Below, piece after piece: positions 59,561 through 64,000 of a DNA stretch of 64,000 nucleotides (positions are counted from its first letter, which is position 1; each line of letters starts with the position of its first letter). Below the pieces are notes generated by a model. It made no database searches, was not told where the DNA came from, and saw only the letters and a list, made by a program, of their open reading frames with translations. Source of the stretch: Dehalococcoidales bacterium (GTDB lineage Bacteria; Chloroflexota; Dehalococcoidia; Dehalococcoidales; UBA3254); the NCBI GenBank assembly GCA_016926695.1, contig JAFGOB010000005.1, forward strand, positions 1-64,000, given 5' to 3'. Both the position numbers and the translations under genes were made by a program.

Positions 59561-61411
59561 CTACCTGTAAAGTACTTCCGCCACGTCGTTCATCCCGAGT
59601 CCGATCAGAGTTTCTTTGGCCGGTTTGCCTGTGGTTGTGTCCCAGCCCATTTCGCTGTAATACTCGTTTGTCAGGTCCGGGGGATTTATGGTTATCCCGG
59701 CCCGCGGTCCGACGGTTTTGGGAGGATTGCCGATCATACGCTGCGGGAGCAGCCAGGGTGTGGTGATCCCTTCGCGGGCATTAAAGGCCTGGCGTATGGT
59801 ATCGACACGCTGACCGGCCTTCAGGACTTCATCAGTGGTGTAATCCCATCCGGAAACTGTAGCCAGCGCCTCGATAAAATCATCTATGCTGCCGTATCCG
59901 TCGCCGAATACGATCATGCAGAGTCCGGCGGCGTTATAGGCCTGAGAAAGGCAGGCGCCGATTTTATGAGGGGCTCCGCGGCCGACTGTGGAACCGAAGT
60001 CGTAACTCGGCACAAGGCCCTTCGGCAGGGGGCCTTCACCATTCTGAGTGTGCCGGCCGGGCGTCGGTTCCGCTACATAGCCGATGGCGAAGTTCAGACC
60101 GCCCCGTGAATCGTGGGCGGGTATTTCCTGCCCTCCTACATGCATAGCATACTGCTCGGAGCCCTTGCCGATTTTCTCAGCGGCTATCCTGGTCCCGTCG
60201 GCAAGAATAGCGCCGAACCCTTCCCTTTTTGCCATTTTATCCAGCATCGCTATCATATTTTTATGGTTACCCCAGGTCATATCAAGACCGCCGGTGTCCT
60301 GCCGGGTAATAATACCGTTTTCATAGCATTCAATGGCAAAGGCGATGCAGGCGCCGGCGCCGATGGTATCAAGGCCATAACGGTTGCAGATGTCGTTGGC
60401 CTTGATGATGGAGTCAACGTTGTCATTCAGCAAATTGCCTCCGAATATAGCCTGGGTCTCATATTCAGGCTTATGGGCGTGTTCTCCCCACTGGTATTCG
60501 CATTCCTCCGTGCTCTTTTTCATGATGCCGCCGCAGGCTATGGGGCAATGCCAGCAGCCCCATCTTCTCTCCTGCTTGGCGACTATGTGCTCCCCATCGA
60601 TCTCTTTGTAGGTAGGAAAGTCTTCCACGGCGGTTCCGCCCCAATTTTTACAGGGGGTATCATCGCCCGTAACACTCATGTTATACATACCGCAGGTACC
60701 GAAGTCTTTCATCAGCTTGGCGGAGCCCATATTGGCCAGGTGCTTTTTCCGCATGGCGGCTGATTTCTCTTTGTCGGCCACAGGGATATCCAGATTGCCC
60801 TTGAGCGCAATAGCTTTCAGTCTCTTGGATCCCATCACAGCCGCCAGACCGGAACGCGCCGCCGCGCGGCCCTTGTTGTTCATAACGGCGGACATGAGCG
60901 AAAGCTGCTCGCCGGAGGGGCCGATGCAGGCTACTTCGACGTCTTTTCCATGCTCGCTGCGTATAATATCCTCGGTATCAAAGGTATCTTTACCCCATAG
61001 ACTGGATGCGTCCTTTAGCTCCGCTTTGCCGTTGTCAATCAGCAGATAGACCGGTTTTTCGGATATGCCCTGGAAGAAGACCGCATCGTATCCGGCGAAT
61101 TTCAGGAAGGGACCGACATTGCCGCCGGAATTAGCGTCGCCCCAGCCGCCGGTGAGCGGGGATTTACCTACCATCACATACCGGGACCCGCCTAATGCAT
61201 CCGTGCCTGTCAGGACCCCTGTGGTGATGCCCACGATCGCATCCGGTCCCAGCGGATCGACGCCGGGTTTCTGCTTGTTGAACAATATGTGTGCTCCCAG
61301 ACCGTAGCCGCCCAGATAATCCCTGGCAATCTTTTCATCCAGAGGTTCTTCGGCTATCGTCCCCTTCGTAAGGTCTACCCAGAGAATCTTACCCATAAAA
61401 CCATGCGCCAT
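59561..61411 (-). CDS. Tungsten-containing aldehyde:ferredoxin oxidoreductase (AOR family)
   Basis: A 616-residue protein that begins with the AOR motif Gly-Lys-Ile-Leu-Trp-Val-Asp-Leu, has Gly-Gly-Tyr-Gly-Leu-Gly-Ala near residue 35, and carries the [4Fe-4S] motif with Cys-Trp-His-Cys-Pro-Ile-Ala-Cys near residues 285-292. The family oxidises aldehydes or reduces carboxylates with ferredoxin using a tungsto-bispterin. Length is typical. A GAGGAGG site precedes the ATG. It is monocistronic with its own terminator. The natural aldehyde is unknown. Confidence 0.92.
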   Translation of the reverse strand: MAHGFMGKILWVDLTKGTIAEEPLDEKIARDYLGGYGLGAHILFNKQKPGVDPLGPDAIVGITTGVLTGTDALGGSRYVMVGKSPLTGGWGDANSGGNVGPFLKFAGYDAVFFQGISEKPVYLLIDNGKAELKDASSLWGKDTFDTEDIIRSEHGKDVEVACIGPSGEQLSLMSAVMNNKGRAAARSGLAAVMGSKRLKAIALKGNLDIPVADKEKSAAMRKKHLANMGSAKLMKDFGTCGMYNMSVTGDDTPCKNWGGTAVEDFPTYKEIDGEHIVAKQERRWGCWHCPIACGGIMKKSTEECEYQWGEHAHKPEYETQAIFGGNLLNDNVDSIIKANDICNRYGLDTIGAGACIAFAIECYENGIITRQDTGGLDMTWGNHKNMIAMLDKMAKREGFGAILADGTRIAAEKIGKGSEQYAMHVGGQEIPAHDSRGGLNFAIGYVAEPTPGRHTQNGEGPLPKGLVPSYDFGSTVGRGAPHKIGACLSQAYNAAGLCMIVFGDGYGSIDDFIEALATVSGWDYTTDEVLKAGQRVDTIRQAFNAREGITTPWLLPQRMIGNPPKTVGPRAGITINPPDLTNEYYSEMGWDTTTGKPAKETLIGLGMNDVAEVLYR

Positions 61412-62000
61412 ATTATTTCCTCCTCAATCCAATATCACATCCCGTTTCAAAACGAACGGGTTTTAATAAACTTTCCTTATTTCAGCCATCCTCCTGATTT
61501 TCTTTCCGAGATTTCATGGGGATTCATGAAGTATGTATAAAATTAATGTCCCCTGAAAAAAGGAAAATAATTTACTTTTCAGTCAGCTCGTGAAAATTCC
61601 GGGCGGCAGATATATTATGAGTTAGATGATAAAGCTGAACTAAGTCCATATTAGCAAGCTTTTTTGCATGCGTCAATTTTGTGTTATTTGTATGGTTCGC
61701 TGGGTTTTCCAGGCATGAATATTTGAGGTGGTAAAAAAGGGAGTTGCTACGGCATAGTATTATCCTATTTTCCGGTATAGTCGGGTACAGGCTGCCATTC
61801 CTTTTATCATATAAATCGGTTATAATCCTCTTAAATACGTAATGTTGTTAAAATACAACATCCGTGTTATCTACAAAAAACAGAAAAGACCGTATGAACA
61901 GGGTCCTACCAGTGAACAGGTCAATCTGGAAAATACATAGCTGACTCTGTATCGATTTGATATTATATACCGGTCTCTTCGCTTATTTTCAGGAGGTTAA
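61412..62000. other. Gene-free stretch before the BREX-like locus
   Basis: About 590 bases without a supportable gene. It contains a hairpin-forming inverted repeat near 61441-61460 in the leader of the AOR gene and a 20-base palindrome-like site at 61842-61861 (7-base arms, 6-base spacer), plus a TATAAT at 61821-61826 without a clear -35. The palindrome could be an operator for the genes at 62001 onward. Confidence 0.45.
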
Positions 62001-62813
62001 ATGGAAGAGAATATAACGTCTGGCCTGGAAAAAGCCCTGGCAGACTCGGAGACGGAAGCCGGTAACTGCTTGAAAGCCGCTCAATCCGTCAATCTGGCGC
62101 TGAAGAAATATATCCGGGTATTGAAGGAAGGCAATGTAAAGGAAATCCAGTCCACCATGAACGAAGTGGAAAAAACAGAACTGAATCTGCGGGAGCAAAT
62201 AGCCGCAGTCAAAGAAGGCTGGCAATTCGATGTAGATTCCTATCTTAACAGCGGTGATTTCGTCAGGGAAGTTCTCTCAATTGCCGAACAAAAGGGAGCC
62301 CGTATCTTTGAAAGAGACGACCGGCTTTACAGCTACCCGGTACTGGTTCGCGTTTTGCCTGCCGAGCGTTCGGTATTAATCGATAAGGCCCGGGAAAAGA
62401 AGATCCGGCCGACGGTACTGGTGGACCGGCTTAAGGATTTACAGAAGAAACCGCCCCGCTTTCGCCCGGAGGCATTCCTGGAAGCGCTTTATGAGGCTTA
62501 TCAGAAAGCGCTGCGAATCAAAGGGAAGCGCGAAAAAAATGCCGCTGATTCGGGAGAAGTGGTTGAGTTAGTCGGTATTTACGATCTTTTTACGCTCATG
62601 CCTGGTCAATCCAGGGAATATTCCCGGCAGGAGTTCGGCAGGGACATTTATCTCCTGGACAAAAGCGGAGTGTGTAATGCCAGGAACGGGTCCAGGTTAA
62701 GCCTGCCGGCCAGCACCGGGACCAAGATAAGCAGCCGGATTTTTAGCGTAATCAGTGAATACGGAGAAGAAAAGCGGTATTACGGTATTGCTTTTACATC
62801 CGGGGAGCGTTAA
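62001..62813 (+). CDS. Unknown protein, first gene of a BREX-like ATPase locus
   Basis: A 270-residue soluble protein. The first 75 residues are helical and charged with a coiled-coil tendency, residues 75-170 are mixed, and the last 75 are beta-rich. No family is recognised. A perfect AGGAGG site precedes the ATG. The next gene starts three bases after its stop, so the two are co-translated. By position it may be a partner or regulator of the ATPases that follow. Confidence 0.75.
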   Translation: MEENITSGLEKALADSETEAGNCLKAAQSVNLALKKYIRVLKEGNVKEIQSTMNEVEKTELNLREQIAAVKEGWQFDVDSYLNSGDFVREVLSIAEQKGARIFERDDRLYSYPVLVRVLPAERSVLIDKAREKKIRPTVLVDRLKDLQKKPPRFRPEAFLEALYEAYQKALRIKGKREKNAADSGEVVELVGIYDLFTLMPGQSREYSRQEFGRDIYLLDKSGVCNARNGSRLSLPASTGTKISSRIFSVISEYGEEKRYYGIAFTSGER

Positions 62814-62815
62814 CC

Positions 62816-63790
62816 ATGGCTGAATGCCTGAAACCGGCGGACTGGCTGTCCGTAATGAAAAAGGAATATCTTCAGGACTTTATCAGGGAGGGTGGAACAG
62901 CAGTCAAATTCGTCATTCCGCTTGAAGGTGACGATTTTCAACAGATCAAGTCAGGACTGCAAGGTATTGCCGAACAGGAGAACTATGCCTGTTTCCTGAT
63001 CGACGCGGCCAATGTTAAGGTCCACCTGACGGAACAAATCTTTTTTCAGATAGCCAGACAGGTTGATTGGGACAACCTGACTCTCTCTTTTTTACACAGG
63101 CTTCTTCAAGAGCATTACCGCCTACCGGAAGCTCAAGAGGAATTCAATCTTAAGAAGATCGCCGAGCTCAACGGCTATGAAGAGCGTGAAATCCGGGTAT
63201 TCGTCAATACCCGGCTTAAAGACTCTCTGTTCCGCAACTATGCCATGACCCAGGAATTCCGCATTGCCATGCTGATGCTTTGCCATCATCAACTGGATAG
63301 CGAAGAAGTACCCGACGAACTCTGTTTTTCGATCAAGGCCTGGCTCAGAGGAGAACTAAGACTGATATCGGCCTTGAAACGTGCCCTCATTTTTCAAAAA
63401 ATCGGCAGGCATAACGCTCGCAATATGCTCTTTTCCCTGACACACTGGCTGAGGTTGTGCGGATGGAACGGGATGATGTTAACCCTTGATATTTCCCGCT
63501 ATCTTCAGGACCGGTCTAAAGAGTCCGCCGATACCCTTTACTACAGCATTTCAGCCCTGCTGGACTGCTATGAAGTCCTGCGTCAATTTGTGGATGATGC
63601 GGATGAGTCTGAGTATTGTTTCATAACCGTGCTGGCGCCTTCCAGGTTTTTAGATGAGAGTGACAGGCGGAGTGTCGATGTTTATGACGCTCTCAAGCTG
63701 CGTATCTGGAACGAGGTCCGTGATAAAAGGTACGTTAATCCGCTTTCTCCCATGATACGTGTTTCGTGTTGTGAAAATGCCTCCGGATAG
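62816..63790 (+). CDS. Degenerate BREX-type ATPase-like (DUF2791-related) protein
   Basis: A 324-residue helical protein. Segments such as Arg-Leu-Cys-Gly-Trp-Asn-Gly-Met-Met-Leu-Thr-Leu-Asp (about 217-229) and Ala-Pro-Ser-Arg-Phe-Leu-Asp-Glu (near 273) resemble the Walker B and sensor parts of DUF2791 (BrxC/BrxD-like) ATPases. I see no Walker A (P-loop) in it, so it is probably catalytically inactive and pairs with the ATPase encoded next. It follows the first gene immediately and uses a GGGGAG-type site. Confidence 0.6.
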   Translation: MAECLKPADWLSVMKKEYLQDFIREGGTAVKFVIPLEGDDFQQIKSGLQGIAEQENYACFLIDAANVKVHLTEQIFFQIARQVDWDNLTLSFLHRLLQEHYRLPEAQEEFNLKKIAELNGYEEREIRVFVNTRLKDSLFRNYAMTQEFRIAMLMLCHHQLDSEEVPDELCFSIKAWLRGELRLISALKRALIFQKIGRHNARNMLFSLTHWLRLCGWNGMMLTLDISRYLQDRSKESADTLYYSISALLDCYEVLRQFVDDADESEYCFITVLAPSRFLDESDRRSVDVYDALKLRIWNEVRDKRYVNPLSPMIRVSCCENASG

Positions 63791-63804
63791 ACAGGAGAGA
63801 CGAA

Positions 63805-64000
63805 ATGATATATACCTCTAAGATTGAAAACCGGCGGGCCGTCGAGGCTTTAAGGTCAGGCGTGCCTAACCGGGATGCCGTTCGCGCTATGGGCAGCTCT
63901 CAGCCTGTTTTGGAAAAGGCCTTCAAGTCCAGACTTCAGGTGATCCGCGATGATCCCCGTCCGGGCAGGCCATCTCAGGGAATGCTGATAGCCGGCGGTT
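63805..64000 (+). CDS. BREX-type ATP-binding (DUF2791) protein, 5' part
   Basis: The reading frame opens with ATG after an AGGAGA site and runs off the window after 65 residues. The visible part (Ile-Glu-Asn-Arg-Arg-Ala-Val-Glu-Ala-Leu-Arg-Ser-Gly-Val-Pro, then Pro-Ser-Gln-Gly-Met-Leu-Ile-Ala-Gly-Gly) matches the N-terminal approach to the P-loop of DUF2791 proteins, also called BREX-system ATP-binding proteins. The P-loop itself would lie just past the edge. Partial at the right end only. Confidence 0.8.
   Translation, partial: MIYTSKIENRRAVEALRSGVPNRDAVRAMGSSQPVLEKAFKSRLQVIRDDPRPGRPSQGMLIAGG

Overview
The window looks like a chromosomal segment of a strictly anaerobic bacterium. My best guess is Chloroflexota of the Dehalococcoidia type. 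The guess rests on family content: an electron-bifurcating-type [FeFe] hydrogenase, an archaeal-type phosphoglycerate-mutase-like protein beside aspartokinase, a tungsten aldehyde:ferredoxin oxidoreductase, selAB, and dockerin/cohesin modules of the kind seen in anaerobic Chloroflexota. This is inference; there is no rRNA here to prove it. Most of the window has moderate GC. One block (about 38.5-42.3 kb) is clearly AT-rich and looks foreign.

Layout. 0.1-5.9 kb (minus): two paralogous radical-SAM proteins with an unusual CX8CX2C cluster motif, a class I methyltransferase, a UbiA-type prenyltransferase and a FixX/FixC pair, tightly packed like one operon. This suggests a pathway making or modifying a prenylated redox lipid. 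6.1-11.2 kb: an LDH/MDH-family dehydrogenase, a small ABM-domain monooxygenase, a large Fe-S flavoenzyme of the 2,4-dienoyl-CoA reductase/Old Yellow Enzyme type and an MFS carrier. 11.3-19.8 kb (minus): three large secreted proteins that together carry cohesins, dockerins, Ig-like repeats, leucine-rich repeats and a membrane anchor, i.e. the parts of a cell-surface complex. 20.0-25.9 kb (minus): a four-gene [FeFe]-hydrogenase operon in which the NuoF-like subunit is fused to a GltD-like FAD/NAD(P) module. 26.2-30.5 kb: a small membrane protein, selB, selA and a membrane-anchored chagasin-like protein. 31.0-34.0 kb (plus): aconitase-family LeuC/LeuD-like subunits and an isocitrate dehydrogenase. 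34.0-38.5 kb (minus): an RsbW-like kinase/GNAT fusion, hemW and lepA.

38.5-42.3 kb (plus) is the AT-rich accessory island: a beta-class DNA methyltransferase, a MORC/MutL-like GHKL ATPase and an unrecognised third protein with a degenerate Rossmann-methyltransferase look. It is a strong candidate for a three-gene anti-phage or restriction-like system.

42.3-57.1 kb is mostly housekeeping: a MATE exporter, a histidine phosphatase, the nusA-ylxR-infB-rbfA-truB operon (without rimP but with a terminator-like leader hairpin), a PHP-domain hydrolase, gyrA with a TPR gene, lysC, an ApgM-like protein that may be a homoserine kinase, and tRNA-Pro(CGG). 57.2-61.4 kb holds an orphan PIN protein, a DHA2-type exporter and an aldehyde:ferredoxin oxidoreductase. 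From 62.0 kb to the end, three genes on the plus strand begin what looks like a BREX-type (DUF2791) ATPase locus that continues beyond the window.

Start codons were re-chosen in many cases from Shine-Dalgarno spacing and overlaps; several genes use GTG or TTG.
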